From the NCBI RefSeq assembly GCF_001434535.1, contig NZ_AYYW01000035.1:1-64000 (forward strand): a stretch of 64,000 nucleotides of DNA. Direction: 5' to 3'. Positions 27,474 through 37,315 of this stretch are shown in pieces. Made by a program: the position numbers and the translations under genes. Source of the stretch: Ligilactobacillus animalis KCTC 3501 = DSM 20602 (GTDB taxonomy: Bacteria > Bacillota > Bacilli > Lactobacillales > Lactobacillaceae). Position 1 is the stretch's first letter, and every line of letters starts with the position of its first letter. A model generated the notes under the pieces. That model made no database searches. It was not told where the DNA came from and saw nothing but the letters and a program-made list of their open reading frames with translations.

Positions 27474-29219
27474 GTGAAGATGTCTAAATTAATGCGTTCA
27501 AGGTTATTTATCGCGTTAGTTATTGTGATCGGTGCGCTCGTCTTAGTTTTACCACAAGTGTTGGCTCATAAAATGCTTTTGGGATCAGATTCGATCTTCC
27601 ACTATAATCGTTTTTATGAAGCAGCAATGCAGTTAAAAGAAGGGAATTTCCACCACTTTATTACAATGTATGGCTTTCAGCAGTCGGGGCGGATCATCAA
27701 TGCGCTTTATGGGCCGGTGGTCGCTTATTTCAATGGAGCTTTGTTGTTGGTGGGCAAGACTTGGTTCAACTACCAAATTCTCTCTGATATTGCTGTTTAT
27801 TTATTAGCTGGTGGGTCGATGTATGCCCTTTTGCGGAAATGCAAACTTAGGGTGAGTTATAGTTTAGGCTTAGCGCTTTTTTACTTAACAACATATGCGG
27901 TCCAGTACTGGACGCTATCCCAGGCATTTTCCGGTTGGGCTGCTGCCTTATTGCCACTATGTTTGTTGCCACTAGTGACCTTTATCGTCGAAAAGCGGGT
28001 CAATGTTTTAGAATTGGCTTTATGCACGGCTTTGATGTTTCAGATCCACTTTTTGACAAGTTTATTTGTCGTCATGGCTTACCTTCCCGCCTTTATCTAT
28101 GCTTTCATCAAAACGCCTGAACGTATTAAATTATTACAACATATGGCTCTAGCAATTGGGTTATTTTTCTTGTTGACAACTAATATTTGGGCTGGTTTAG
28201 TCGAGGTCTACTTTGGAAATACTGTTTTACAACCATTTATCAATAAAAATATTTATGGAACAGCTGTCTCCTTGAGTGTTTATCGATTATCAAATTGGCT
28301 CGCACCGTTTGGGATCGTTATCTTGGGTGGGCTGCAAATTATCCTGTTGCTCGTATTTTGGAAAAAGATCTCCACTTTAAATAAGATCGTGTCGCTAGAA
28401 GCCTTGCTCTTTTTGATCCTGTCATCGCGGTTATTACCTTGGAAATGGTTGAGTCAGACCTTTGAATTTGTCAATATCTTACAGTTCCCATTTCGCTTCT
28501 TTGTCCCTTACACGGTGCTCTTGCTCATGTCGCTAGGTTTATTTGCGACTGAACTAAAGATAAATGGATGGGTGGTGATCGGTGCGTTAGCCGTATTAGT
28601 TACCTGTTCTTTTGTTCAAACTATCCAAGCGCTTGAGCAGAGTTTAGCGATGTGGGATGAGCCTGAAGAATTTATGTATCAAAAAAATACAACCTATTTC
28701 ACCGATGATACCCAGCAGATCAAGCAAGCGTTCTTTAGTAAGGATCTTGCTTTAGGCCTGTACTATGTTCAAAAATCGACGCCTGATTATTTACCGCTTT
28801 ACACCAAGTTGACCGATCAAGATGAGATCCATGGTTACCGGCATTATCGCAAACAAGTGATCATGCAAGAACAAAAATTTACCAAAACGGCTACTAAGGA
28901 TGCTTTGGTCTATCAATGGGATGCTGCCGAAGCTAAAGAGATCATTGTGCCTGCAATCGGATATAAAAACACCAAAGTTGTGCTAAATGGAAAAACTTTG
29001 ACAGATGCTCAATTTGGACATACACGGATCGGCGCGCTAAAATTAAGACAAGAGCGGGGACATAATCGGTTAGAGATCTCCTATGTTCCAGCTAAAACAA
29101 CGGTCGTATTTTTAGTGTTACCAACCTTTGTTTGGTTGGGGTGTTTAGGGATCGTAATTAAACGTAAAGGATATAGCAGAGAAGACGACGCGAAATTTAA
29201 TTATCTCAGTGCTCGTTAG
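27474..29219 (+). CDS. PTPS-related polytopic membrane protein (YfhO-like)
   Basis: A protein of about 581 residues with roughly ten to twelve hydrophobic segments and an extracytoplasmic C-terminal domain (about residues 395-545) before a final helix. LGSDSIFHYNRFYEAAMQLKEG near the N-terminus is typical of the '6-pyruvoyl-tetrahydropterin synthase-related' membrane family, a GT-C-like family whose function is unknown. It starts at GTG 27474, eight bases after GAAAGAGG, not at the upstream TTG. Cell-envelope glycan work is a guess from the fold. Confidence 0.75.
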   Translation: MKMSKLMRSRLFIALVIVIGALVLVLPQVLAHKMLLGSDSIFHYNRFYEAAMQLKEGNFHHFITMYGFQQSGRIINALYGPVVAYFNGALLLVGKTWFNYQILSDIAVYLLAGGSMYALLRKCKLRVSYSLGLALFYLTTYAVQYWTLSQAFSGWAAALLPLCLLPLVTFIVEKRVNVLELALCTALMFQIHFLTSLFVVMAYLPAFIYAFIKTPERIKLLQHMALAIGLFFLLTTNIWAGLVEVYFGNTVLQPFINKNIYGTAVSLSVYRLSNWLAPFGIVILGGLQIILLLVFWKKISTLNKIVSLEALLFLILSSRLLPWKWLSQTFEFVNILQFPFRFFVPYTVLLLMSLGLFATELKINGWVVIGALAVLVTCSFVQTIQALEQSLAMWDEPEEFMYQKNTTYFTDDTQQIKQAFFSKDLALGLYYVQKSTPDYLPLYTKLTDQDEIHGYRHYRKQVIMQEQKFTKTATKDALVYQWDAAEAKEIIVPAIGYKNTKVVLNGKTLTDAQFGHTRIGALKLRQERGHNRLEISYVPAKTTVVFLVLPTFVWLGCLGIVIKRKGYSREDDAKFNYLSAR

Positions 29220-29704
29220 TCTGGATGGCTACATTGCAGATGAGCAAGGAAGTGTTTTAGCTTTAGAACGATTTTATCGAGATCATTTACCTGCGGGGGT
29301 GGTAGATTGGCGAGTTCCCCCGGATTTTGATACAGTTTTGGTGGGAAAGAATACCTATAAGTGTTACTACCATAGTTTATTGAATATGACGCAAAAAGAA
29401 GTGATCGTTTTTTCACATACCCCATTAGCAGGACTGGGAGCTAATATGCGGTGTTTTTCAGGTGATGTGATCTCTTTGATCACACAATTGCGGGCCAATG
29501 AAGGGAAAAATATTTGGCTCTTTGGCGGCGGAGATCTGATCGACCAGGTTGTCTGTGGCGACCTAGTAGATCAGATTAGTCACCTTGCCCCTCAATTTGA
29601 CTAAGGGGATCGCCTTGTTCAATACGACTCATCAAGCTCCTAAAGTCAATTTACAAAGCCTAGAGACAAAATACGAAATGTCATATTCGATTTGGACCAA
29701 ATAA
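29185..29704 (+). pseudogene. Dihydrofolate reductase-like (RibD C-terminal) protein, decayed
   Basis: The reading frame TRNLIISVLVSLDGYIAD matches the N-terminus of the DHFR/RibD_C family, but its natural start position holds ACG (29185), and no ribosome site fits the later GTG 29209. After GDLVDQI the frame is lost near 29575-29590, and the C-terminus (LTKGIALFNTTHQAPKVNLQS ending YSIWTK, TAA 29702-29704) continues in another frame. Motif WLFGGGDLIDQ is intact. It overlaps the end of the preceding gene. With two lesions it is probably not functional. Confidence 0.72.
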
Positions 29705-29726
29705 CGGTAAAAAAGAGGTGGATGAG

Positions 29727-30500
29727 ATGGATAAATCAACAAGTGACGCGCTTGAGCATAAAGCGATGAATCTCTATCAGATCCAGATGCCGAGTTTAAA
29801 GCAAAAATCACAGTTGATCACACGACTTTTGCCGGAAACGAGGACGCAAAATAGCTTTATTACGCAGATCTTGATTGAAAATAAGCATTTGTTGTCACGT
29901 TTACAACAGATAAATACAACTAAAAAAGTTGGTGTAATGGACTTTGCTGATCCGGTTTTGATCGGAAGTCGGTTATTGCAAACTGATAGCCAAGAGCGCT
30001 TATTGTGTCGAAATAGTTTTTTATATCCGGAATTATATAAGTATTGGCGTAACTTTTATTATAGAAATAAACTCGATCCAAAGAAGGGGTTTTATTCAGA
30101 AGCACTGATCTATGTTGAACATGTCAAATTTTTGCGGGATGCTAAGCAAGACAAGATCTTGGCACAGGCCCGCTATGCTGATGTGGCGGCGATCAGTCCG
30201 CCAAATATTCACCAGATAACTGAATTATTAGGCCAAAAGCCAGATCAAAAGCAGCTTCAACTGAGCGTGCAAAATAAGATCTTACAAACACTTCGCGCTT
30301 TTAAACAAGCGCAAGCAACTGTTCTTATTTTAGGTGCTTTTGGGTGTGGTGCTGCAGGAAATGATCCTAAGATGGTCGCGCAAAGTTTCCGTTCGTGTTT
30401 AAAGCGAGCGGAATTTGATGGAGCCTTTGAACAGATATATTTTGATATTTGGCAAGATCCGGCTACATTAGCGGAATTTCAACGAGCTTTTGCAGCTTAG
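29727..30500 (+). CDS. TIGR02452/PARG-like macrodomain protein with degenerate catalytic motifs
   Basis: A 257-residue protein that follows the microbial PARG (DUF2263) layout: VGVMDFADP (normally NPGGG), LLQTDSQERLLCRNSFLYPEL (normally QEExLCR.S.LYPSL), YVEHVKFLRD, and VLILGAFGCGAAGNDPKMVA. The glycine loop reads VLIGSRLL and the catalytic QEE reads QER, so the general-acid glutamate seems lost while the structural C-terminal motif is kept. It may bind ADP-ribose without hydrolysing it. The start is ATG 29727, six bases after AAAGAGGTG. Confidence 0.75.
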   Translation: MDKSTSDALEHKAMNLYQIQMPSLKQKSQLITRLLPETRTQNSFITQILIENKHLLSRLQQINTTKKVGVMDFADPVLIGSRLLQTDSQERLLCRNSFLYPELYKYWRNFYYRNKLDPKKGFYSEALIYVEHVKFLRDAKQDKILAQARYADVAAISPPNIHQITELLGQKPDQKQLQLSVQNKILQTLRAFKQAQATVLILGAFGCGAAGNDPKMVAQSFRSCLKRAEFDGAFEQIYFDIWQDPATLAEFQRAFAA

Positions 30501-30538
30501 AAGGGTAGGTGATGATGTAAGTCATTGCTTACCCTTTT
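30500..30538 (+). terminator. Rho-independent terminator
   Basis: AGGGTAGGTGATGA / GTCATTGCTTACCCT stem with wobble pairs, followed by a T run. Confidence 0.7.
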
Positions 30539-30590
30539 TAGCTATTTTTCTTAATAATTGTTATAAAATCGATTATATCTGTAAAGTAAG

Positions 30591-30619
30591 TTGACATTAA
30601 GGGGCGAGGGCGGTAAGAT
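30591..30619 (+). promoter_or_regulatory. Sigma-A promoter for the ABC exporter operon
   Basis: TTGACA at 30591-30596, a 17-nt spacer and TAAGAT at 30614-30619. The transcript start would be about 30 nt before the first gene. Confidence 0.7.
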
Positions 30620-30656
30620 AACTATACAAATTTAATCTTGAGGAAGTGAAAATCGT

Positions 30657-32390
30657 ATGTTTAAGTTAGTCAAAAAGCGCCTGTCAAAAGGTGCAGTTTT
30701 GGCAGCGGTATTCTTTTTATTTATTCAGGTCATCTGCGATCTGAATTTACCAGCTTTGACCTCAGATATGATCAATAATGGGGTTGCTAAGGGAGATACA
30801 GCTTATATTTGGAAGATCGGGCTTCAAATGTTATTGATTGCCGCAATTGGCTTAGTGGCAGCTGTGGGTAATGTCTACTTTGCCTCGACACAGGCACAAA
30901 AAACTGGGGCTAAGTTACGTGAAGCCGTTTTTCGCAAGGTATTGCAATTTAGTGGGCGCGAGATCGATCAATTTGGGACCTCCTCTTTGATCACACGGAC
31001 GACCAATGATATTTTGCAGACCCAAAATGTGTTGATCATGTTGCTTAGAATGATGTTGATGGCACCTTTGATGCTGATCGGGGCTAGTTTTATGGCGTAT
31101 CAAAGTGAAAAACGTTTGACGGGCGTCTTTTTAGTTTCGATCCCATTATTATTAGTGGCGATCGCGGTCATTATGTATTTTGCGGTTCCTTTATTCAAAG
31201 GCCTGCAAAAAAAGATCGACCGGATCAACTTAACTTTCAGAGAAGGTTTGACTGGGGTGCGGGTCATTCGGGCTTTCCGCCGGGATGATTTTGAACAAAA
31301 ACGTTTTGATGATGCTAATAAAGATTATACGAACACGGGGATCAAAGTTTTTAGTATCGTATCCTTGATGTTTCCAATCATGACTTTGATCTTAAGCGGA
31401 ACGAACATGGGTATCGTTTGGTTTGGGGCTAAATTGATCGGCAACCAAGAAATGGGTATCGGTAATTTAGTTTCATTTATGACTTACGCCAGCATGATCT
31501 TATTTAGCTTTATGATGTTGTCGATGGTCTTTGTTTTTATCCCCCGTGGTCAAGCGGCGGCTGCGCGGATCAATGAAGTTTTGGAGATGCCACTCTCGAT
31601 CGTCGAAACAACTGGTGATCAAGTGATCGATCAAAATAAACCGAGTCATTTGGTCTTTGATAATGTCAGTTTTCGCTATGAAAATGCCGAAAATCTCGCT
31701 TTAGAAAATGTGTCATTTTCGGCTAAAGCAGGGCAGATGTTAGCTGTGATCGGGGGGACTGGTTCGGGTAAATCGACCTTAGTCAACTTGATCCCACGGT
31801 TATATGATCCGACAGCAGGGCAGATCACCTTAAATGAAACGCCGATCACAGAAGTGGCCCAAAGTGATCTGCATGAGCATGTGTCATTTGTACAGCAAAA
31901 AGCCGTGCTCTTTAAGGGAACGATCCGAAGCAATTTGCAGTTTGGCAATGAAACAGCGACGGATGAAGAGATGTGGCATGCTTTAGAATTAGCGCAAGCC
32001 AAGGGATTCGTCTCTGAACTACCAGATGGTTTAGATGCTCAGGTAGAACAGGGTGGCGACAACTTCTCTGGGGGGCAAAAGCAACGGTTAGCGATCGCTC
32101 GTGCTTTGATGAAAAAAGCTGCGGTCTACGTATTTGACGATTCTTTTTCAGCGCTTGATTTTAAGACAGATGCTAAATTACGTGAAGGTTTGAAAAACGA
32201 TCCTGAGATCCAAAAGAGTGTACTAGTGATCGTGGCCCAACGTGTGTCAACAGTTACCGCTGCTGATGAGATCATCGTTTTGGATGAAGGTAAAGTAGTT
32301 GGTCAAGGGACACATGATGAGCTAGTCGAAAACAACCAGACTTATCAAGAGATCGTTGAGTCACAATTAAAGAAGGGAGATGAGCACTAG
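30657..32390 (+). CDS. ABC exporter half-transporter, degenerate-site subunit (LmrC-like)
   Basis: A 577-residue ABC transporter half: six transmembrane helices (residues 1-310), then an ATPase domain with Walker A GGTGSGKST near residue 370, signature FSGGQKQRLA, and Walker B VYVFDDSFSALD in which the catalytic glutamate is aspartate. That is the pattern of the non-hydrolysing site in heterodimeric exporters. It overlaps the next half-transporter by one base. Substrates of relatives (lipids, drugs, peptides) vary. Confidence 0.88.
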   Translation: MFKLVKKRLSKGAVLAAVFFLFIQVICDLNLPALTSDMINNGVAKGDTAYIWKIGLQMLLIAAIGLVAAVGNVYFASTQAQKTGAKLREAVFRKVLQFSGREIDQFGTSSLITRTTNDILQTQNVLIMLLRMMLMAPLMLIGASFMAYQSEKRLTGVFLVSIPLLLVAIAVIMYFAVPLFKGLQKKIDRINLTFREGLTGVRVIRAFRRDDFEQKRFDDANKDYTNTGIKVFSIVSLMFPIMTLILSGTNMGIVWFGAKLIGNQEMGIGNLVSFMTYASMILFSFMMLSMVFVFIPRGQAAAARINEVLEMPLSIVETTGDQVIDQNKPSHLVFDNVSFRYENAENLALENVSFSAKAGQMLAVIGGTGSGKSTLVNLIPRLYDPTAGQITLNETPITEVAQSDLHEHVSFVQQKAVLFKGTIRSNLQFGNETATDEEMWHALELAQAKGFVSELPDGLDAQVEQGGDNFSGGQKQRLAIARALMKKAAVYVFDDSFSALDFKTDAKLREGLKNDPEIQKSVLVIVAQRVSTVTAADEIIVLDEGKVVGQGTHDELVENNQTYQEIVESQLKKGDEH

Positions 32391-34231
32391 TGCACGGACA
32401 TGGTACAAAAGATCCGATGAATCGGAAAGCTAAGAATTTTTGGAAGACGACTTTTAGATTGATCAAGTATATGGATCCATGGAAGTGGGGCCTGCTTTTG
32501 GTGATCATCTTTGCGATCAGTTCTGTCATTTTCCAAACGGTCACGCCAAAGATCTTAGGTCAAGCCACGACAGAGATCTTCAATGGAGTTTTATTGGGCT
32601 ATAGGCAGATGAAAGCTGGACAACATTTGACCAGTTTGCCGATCGATTTCGATGCGATCAAACACATATTATTGATCGTCGGAAGCTTTTATGCGATCGC
32701 AGCTGTTTTGAGTTTTGCCCAACAGCTGATCATGGCCAATATTTCCCAAAAGATCGTTTACCGTTTGCGTAAAGATCTTAAAGAAAAAATGCAGCGTTTG
32801 CCGATCTCATACTATGATACTCACTCGAATGGGGATATCATGTCACGTGCGGTCAACGATATGGATAATATCGGGGGAACGCTTCAACAGAGTTTGACAC
32901 AGCTAGTGACTAGTTCGGTGACTTTTATCGCTGTTTTGATCATGATGCTTTCGATCAGTTGGAAATTGACCCTGATCGCTTGTATCACGATCCCACTGGG
33001 GTTAGTCACAGTTGCAGTCGTTGCTCCACGTTCACAAAAGCATTTTGCAGCGCAACAAAAGAGCTTGGGCCAGTTGAATAACTTTGTCGAAGAAGATTAT
33101 GCGGGCCATACAGTCGTTAAGACTTTCAACAAGGCCGATGATATGATCGCTGAATTTGAAGCTGAAAATGAGCGCTACTACAAGGCTTCATGGAAGGCAC
33201 AATTTATTTCCGGGCTGATCATGCCACTGATGAACCTTGTTAAAAATATCGGTTATGTGCTAGTTGCCGTTGTTGGTGGGATCCAAGTCTCAAATGGTAC
33301 GATCACATTAGGTAACGTGCAAGCTTTCTTGCAATACGTCAACCAATTCACCCAGCCGATCACGCAATTAGCTAACTTAGCCAATACGATCCAAGCAACG
33401 ATCGTCTCGGCTGAACGGATCTTTGAAGTTTTAGATGAACCTGAGATGCATCCCGCTACCGAAACAAAGCCAGATATTCAAACCAATGCCAAACTTGAAT
33501 TTGATCACGTTAAATTTGGCTACACCGATGATAAGATCTTGATGGATGATTTTAGTTTCAAGGCAATGCCGGGACAAAAAATCGCGATCGTTGGTCCAAC
33601 TGGGGCCGGTAAGACGACTCTGATCAATTTGCTTGAGCGTTTTTATGATATCAATGATGGTGCGATCCGTTTGGATGGAAAAGATACACGTAAATTCACG
33701 CGTGAAGATCTACGGGAACATTTTTCAATGGTGTTACAAGATACTTGGCTCTTTACGGGAACGATCTATGACAATATCAAGTATGGTCGTGAGAATGCTA
33801 CTAAAGAAGATGTCATTCGAGCAGCCAAGGCAGCCCACGTTGATGCCTTTGTCCGCCAACTTCCTGAAGGCTATGATACGGTCTTAAATGAAGAAGCATC
33901 CAATATTTCCCAAGGACAACGGCAATTGATCACGATCGCCCGCGCCTTTTTGGCTGATCCTGAGATCTTGATCTTAGATGAAGCTACGAGTTCAGTCGAT
34001 ACCCGGACTGAAGTGTTGATCCAACAAGCGATGGAACGTCTACTACAGGCCCGTACGAGCTTTGTGGTCGCCCACCGCTTATCCACGATCAAAGATGCCG
34101 ATAATATCATCGTGATGGATCACGGCTCGATCGTTGAAACTGGTGATCATCAAGCCTTGATGGCTAAAGGTGGCTTCTACGCTGATCTGTACAACAGCCA
34201 ATTTGCTGATGAGATCGCAGCTCAAAGTTAA
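32390..34231 (+). CDS. ABC exporter half-transporter, catalytic subunit (LmrD-like)
   Basis: A 613-residue partner with six helices and an ATPase domain: Walker A GPTGAGKTT near residue 402, Walker B ILILDEATSSVD with the catalytic Glu, but a divergent signature ISQGQRQLIT. Divergent signature here with degenerate Walker B in the partner fits an asymmetric heterodimer. GTG start overlaps the previous stop, behind AAGGGAGA. Relatives include LmrCD and YfiBC-type multidrug exporters; substrate not inferred. Confidence 0.88.
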   Translation: MHGHGTKDPMNRKAKNFWKTTFRLIKYMDPWKWGLLLVIIFAISSVIFQTVTPKILGQATTEIFNGVLLGYRQMKAGQHLTSLPIDFDAIKHILLIVGSFYAIAAVLSFAQQLIMANISQKIVYRLRKDLKEKMQRLPISYYDTHSNGDIMSRAVNDMDNIGGTLQQSLTQLVTSSVTFIAVLIMMLSISWKLTLIACITIPLGLVTVAVVAPRSQKHFAAQQKSLGQLNNFVEEDYAGHTVVKTFNKADDMIAEFEAENERYYKASWKAQFISGLIMPLMNLVKNIGYVLVAVVGGIQVSNGTITLGNVQAFLQYVNQFTQPITQLANLANTIQATIVSAERIFEVLDEPEMHPATETKPDIQTNAKLEFDHVKFGYTDDKILMDDFSFKAMPGQKIAIVGPTGAGKTTLINLLERFYDINDGAIRLDGKDTRKFTREDLREHFSMVLQDTWLFTGTIYDNIKYGRENATKEDVIRAAKAAHVDAFVRQLPEGYDTVLNEEASNISQGQRQLITIARAFLADPEILILDEATSSVDTRTEVLIQQAMERLLQARTSFVVAHRLSTIKDADNIIVMDHGSIVETGDHQALMAKGGFYADLYNSQFADEIAAQS

Positions 34232-34244
34232 AAATAAGTAATCG

Positions 34245-34286
34245 ATAACGTCTAGTGAGAGTCATATCCACTGGGCGTTATTTTTG
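34245..34286 (+). terminator. Terminator of the ABC exporter operon
   Basis: ATAACGTCTAGTG / CACTGGGCGTTAT stem with G-U pairs, then TTTTTG. Confidence 0.75.
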
Positions 34287-34290
34287 TTGA

Positions 34291-34345
34291 TAACAAAGAG
34301 GGCCCAGCCACGATGCAAAACATCATGGCGGGCCCCCTTGTTATT
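34291..34345 (-). terminator. Terminator of the glycine betaine operon
   Basis: A long GC-rich stem: AGGGCCC-AGCCA-CGATG pairs with CATC-ATGGC-GGGCCCCCT around CAAAA; on the minus strand it is followed by a T-containing tail. Confidence 0.7.
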
Positions 34346-34366
34346 CAAACGGTGTTGCACACACTA

Positions 34367-35272
34367 CTATTTATTTTTTAGATCAGAGATAGAATTGATA
34401 TTTGTCATGTAAGTGGGAACGGCTAAACCAGTTTTAGCACCTTTCAAGTTAGTTCTAACATCAATGTATTTTCCCTTAAAATGCTCAGCATAGGCATCAT
34501 GGGTCACAGGTAGCCAAGCACTTAAAGAAGCATCAGCAGCACCTGTGGCTACAGCAGTCCACATCGGTTGCGCGTCCATCGAGCGAATGTTGACTTTATA
34601 GCCACGGCTTTCTAAGGCAGCTTTAGCGACATTAGCACTTGCGATCTCGGAGTCCCAGGCAACATAGGCTAAGGTCACCGTTTTGCCATTGCCTTCAGGA
34701 ACGTTTTTGAGCCAAGCCTTTAATTGATCGGGATGCTTTTTGAGATAGTTTTTAGCAGCTTGAGCAGGATCGACCCCATCATTTATTTGCAACATGACTT
34801 GGGCTAATTGATCTGAAGTCCAGTTGAAGTTTTCTAAAAATTGATAAAGACCTGGTTGCTCTTTTTTGAGACCCAAGCGGGCGATCGTGTGGATCCCTTC
34901 GCTTTCACCATAAACTTTTTTAGGGTCATCTAGGAATTTTAGGTCATACTTGGTAAACATCCAGTGAGGGACCCAACCAGTGATCACGATCGGTTGCTTA
35001 TTTTTGATCGCTTTATCTAAAACACTCGTCATGGCAGCGGTCGAACTGGTTTGTAACTGCCAGTTTTTTTGCGTTAGTCCGTATTTTTCTAATGCAGTTT
35101 GGGTGTTACCCATCACACCAGCCCCAGCATCGATCCCGGTGACTGTATAGTTTACCTGGGGGCCGAGTGCTTTAGTAGCGTCGTACTTAGCTTGCGTCGA
35201 GCTGCTACAACCACTCAGGATAAAGGCCCCAAGTAAGATCACAGGTAATAGTATTTTTTTTAAATATTTCAT
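34367..35272 (-). CDS. opuAC: Glycine betaine ABC transporter, substrate-binding lipoprotein
   Basis: A 301-residue lipoprotein: signal peptide with lipobox LSGC (Cys22), then an OpuAC-type fold. The lobe order appears circularly permuted compared with E. coli ProX: the half starting VTLAYVAWDSEIASANV comes second, as in OpuA of lactic acid bacteria. Conserved aromatics W101 (GWVPHW), W-rich QPMWTAVATGAADASLSAWLP suit a betaine-binding aromatic box. It is the last gene of a three-gene osmoprotectant uptake operon. AAGGAGGG precedes the start. Confidence 0.9.
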   Translation of the reverse strand: MKYLKKILLPVILLGAFILSGCSSSTQAKYDATKALGPQVNYTVTGIDAGAGVMGNTQTALEKYGLTQKNWQLQTSSTAAMTSVLDKAIKNKQPIVITGWVPHWMFTKYDLKFLDDPKKVYGESEGIHTIARLGLKKEQPGLYQFLENFNWTSDQLAQVMLQINDGVDPAQAAKNYLKKHPDQLKAWLKNVPEGNGKTVTLAYVAWDSEIASANVAKAALESRGYKVNIRSMDAQPMWTAVATGAADASLSAWLPVTHDAYAEHFKGKYIDVRTNLKGAKTGLAVPTYMTNINSISDLKNK

Positions 35273-35285
35273 ACATTAGCCCTCC

Positions 35286-36122
35286 TTACTTATTTTGGAG
35301 AGATTGGCTCAAACGATCTAAGATGATCGCTAAGATAACGATCGCTAACCCAGCAGTAAAACCAGCCCCGGCATTATTACGACCAACAGCAAAGTATACT
35401 TTAGTTCCTAAACCTAAAGCCCCGATCATTGAGGCGATCACGACCATCGATAGCGATAACATCAAGGATTGAGTTACCCCAGACATGATCGTATTTTTAG
35501 CTAAAGGTAATTGCAGTTTAAATAATTTTTGCCAAGCAGTCGAGCCGTAAGAATCAGCGGCCTCGATCAGATCGGCTGGAACTTGACGGATACCTAGATC
35601 AGTCATACGAACTGTCGGTGGCATCGCAAAGATAACCGAGGCGATGACTCCAGGCACTGTCCCGATCCCAAAGAAAGCAACTGCAGGGATCAGGTAGACA
35701 AAGGCGGGCATCGTCTGCATAAAGTCTAAGATCGGTTGGACGATCGCTTTGACGGTTTTATTTTTAGCCATCCAAATTCCAAGGGGGATCCCAAAGAAAT
35801 AGACGATCACACATGAAGTTAAAACTAAAGTCAAAGTTTGTGTCATATCACGCCAGTAACCCATGTTCCAAATAAACAGTAGGCCGACTAACTCGAGACT
35901 CAGTAAGCCCCATTTCTTTTGATCACGGCGTAAGTAATAAGTTACTAATAACAGTAATAGGATAAAGAGCCAAACTGGGAAAAGGTCAAAGAACCATTGA
36001 AAAGCATTTGCGATCATCGAAATAAAGTTTGAGATCGCATCAAAAAATCCGGTAAATTTGGCTAAGTAGTCAACCCCTGAGTTGACCCAATCTTCAAGTG
36101 GTAATTTTGGAATATTAAACAT
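35286..36122 (-). CDS. opuAB: Glycine betaine ABC transporter, permease
   Basis: A 278-residue permease with an amphipathic N-terminal part and about seven hydrophobic segments. The BPD_transp_1 EAA loop is visible as LIEAADSYGSTAWQKLFKLQLP. Its ATG overlaps the stop of the ATPase gene (TAATG), indicating translational coupling. It forms the membrane path of the OpuA/ProU-type importer. Confidence 0.92.
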   Translation of the reverse strand: MFNIPKLPLEDWVNSGVDYLAKFTGFFDAISNFISMIANAFQWFFDLFPVWLFILLLLLVTYYLRRDQKKWGLLSLELVGLLFIWNMGYWRDMTQTLTLVLTSCVIVYFFGIPLGIWMAKNKTVKAIVQPILDFMQTMPAFVYLIPAVAFFGIGTVPGVIASVIFAMPPTVRMTDLGIRQVPADLIEAADSYGSTAWQKLFKLQLPLAKNTIMSGVTQSLMLSLSMVVIASMIGALGLGTKVYFAVGRNNAGAGFTAGLAIVILAIILDRLSQSLQNK

Positions 36123-37315
36123 TAAGCATCAACCTCGTTTCCTGAAAGTGCAGCCAAGACAGCACCACGAATGATGATCCCGCGGAGGCGCTGGTGGTCA
36201 TCTAAGACAGCAAATGGGATCGTAGTTGTTGAAATATCGGCCAAAAGATCAGTTAAGACTGTATCAAGTGTAGTAGTTGGAACATCTGTCTGAATAACAT
36301 CGTAAAGGTCTGTTTTGCCCGCTTTAAGGCATTGAGACACATCTTGGGCAGAAGCGATGCCTTTAAAGCGATATTTGCTATCGACGAGATAAATTGAAGA
36401 AGTGTGATTTTCGCGCATTTCGCGAAGAGCGGTCCGAGGACCAGCTTTTTCGATGTTGACCATTGCGGGACTGATCATCACATTTTCAGCCGTCAAGATC
36501 CGACTGCGATCAACATCTTCAATAAATTTTTCAACATAGTCATCGGCAGGTGAAGTTAAGATCTCTTCGGGGGTGCCGACTTGAACGAGTTTAGCGTTGC
36601 GCATGATCATGATATGATTCCCTAATTTTAAAGCTTCATTCAGATCATGACTGATAAAGACGATGGTTTTGTTTAACTCGGCTTGGATCCGTAAAAGTTC
36701 GTCTTGCATTTCCTTACGGTTCAAAGGATCAAGGGCGGAGAAAGCTTCGTCCATCAATAAGACTTGTGCATCACTGGCAAGCGCCCGAGCAAGGCCAACA
36801 CGTTGTTGCATCCCACCGGATAATTGGTCAGGATATTGTTCACCATAGCCCTTAAGGCCGACTAATTCAAGTGCGTGCTGGGCTTTTTTTAGTCGCTCTT
36901 CTTTAGATACATTTTTGATTTCAAGTCCATAAGCAACATTTTCAAGCACTGTATAGTGTGGAAAAAGAGCAAAGTCTTGGAAGACCATACTCATTTTATT
37001 ACGTCTAAAATCAAGTAGTTCTTTTTTGGTCAATTTAGTGAGATCTTGACCGTCAACGATGATCTGGCCTGAGGTAGTTGGGATCAACTGGTTTAACATC
37101 CGTAAAACAGTTGATTTACCACTCCCAGAGAGTCCCATGATCACAAAGATCTCACCTTTTTCGATTTGGAAAGAGACACGGTCGACCCCGACCGTAGCTC
37201 CGGTTTTCTTTAAAATTTCTTCTTTACTTAAACCTTGGGCAGCTAATTTTTCAGCTTTTTCAACTTGGCGCCCAAATATTTTGCTGACATTTCTTACGTC
37301 GATTTCGACTGTCAT
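36122..37315 (-). CDS. opuAA: Glycine betaine ABC transporter, ATPase with CBS domains
   Basis: A 397-residue ATPase: Walker A GLSGSGKST near residue 60, signature LSGGMQQRVGLARA, Walker B VLLMDEAFSALDP. The C-terminal 110 residues form two CBS modules (VENVMISP..., LYDVIQTDVPTT...), which in OpuA sense ionic strength or cyclic di-AMP. It heads the operon; about 290 nt upstream hold no recognisable operator. Confidence 0.93.
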   Translation of the reverse strand: MTVEIDVRNVSKIFGRQVEKAEKLAAQGLSKEEILKKTGATVGVDRVSFQIEKGEIFVIMGLSGSGKSTVLRMLNQLIPTTSGQIIVDGQDLTKLTKKELLDFRRNKMSMVFQDFALFPHYTVLENVAYGLEIKNVSKEERLKKAQHALELVGLKGYGEQYPDQLSGGMQQRVGLARALASDAQVLLMDEAFSALDPLNRKEMQDELLRIQAELNKTIVFISHDLNEALKLGNHIMIMRNAKLVQVGTPEEILTSPADDYVEKFIEDVDRSRILTAENVMISPAMVNIEKAGPRTALREMRENHTSSIYLVDSKYRFKGIASAQDVSQCLKAGKTDLYDVIQTDVPTTTLDTVLTDLLADISTTTIPFAVLDDHQRLRGIIIRGAVLAALSGNEVDA

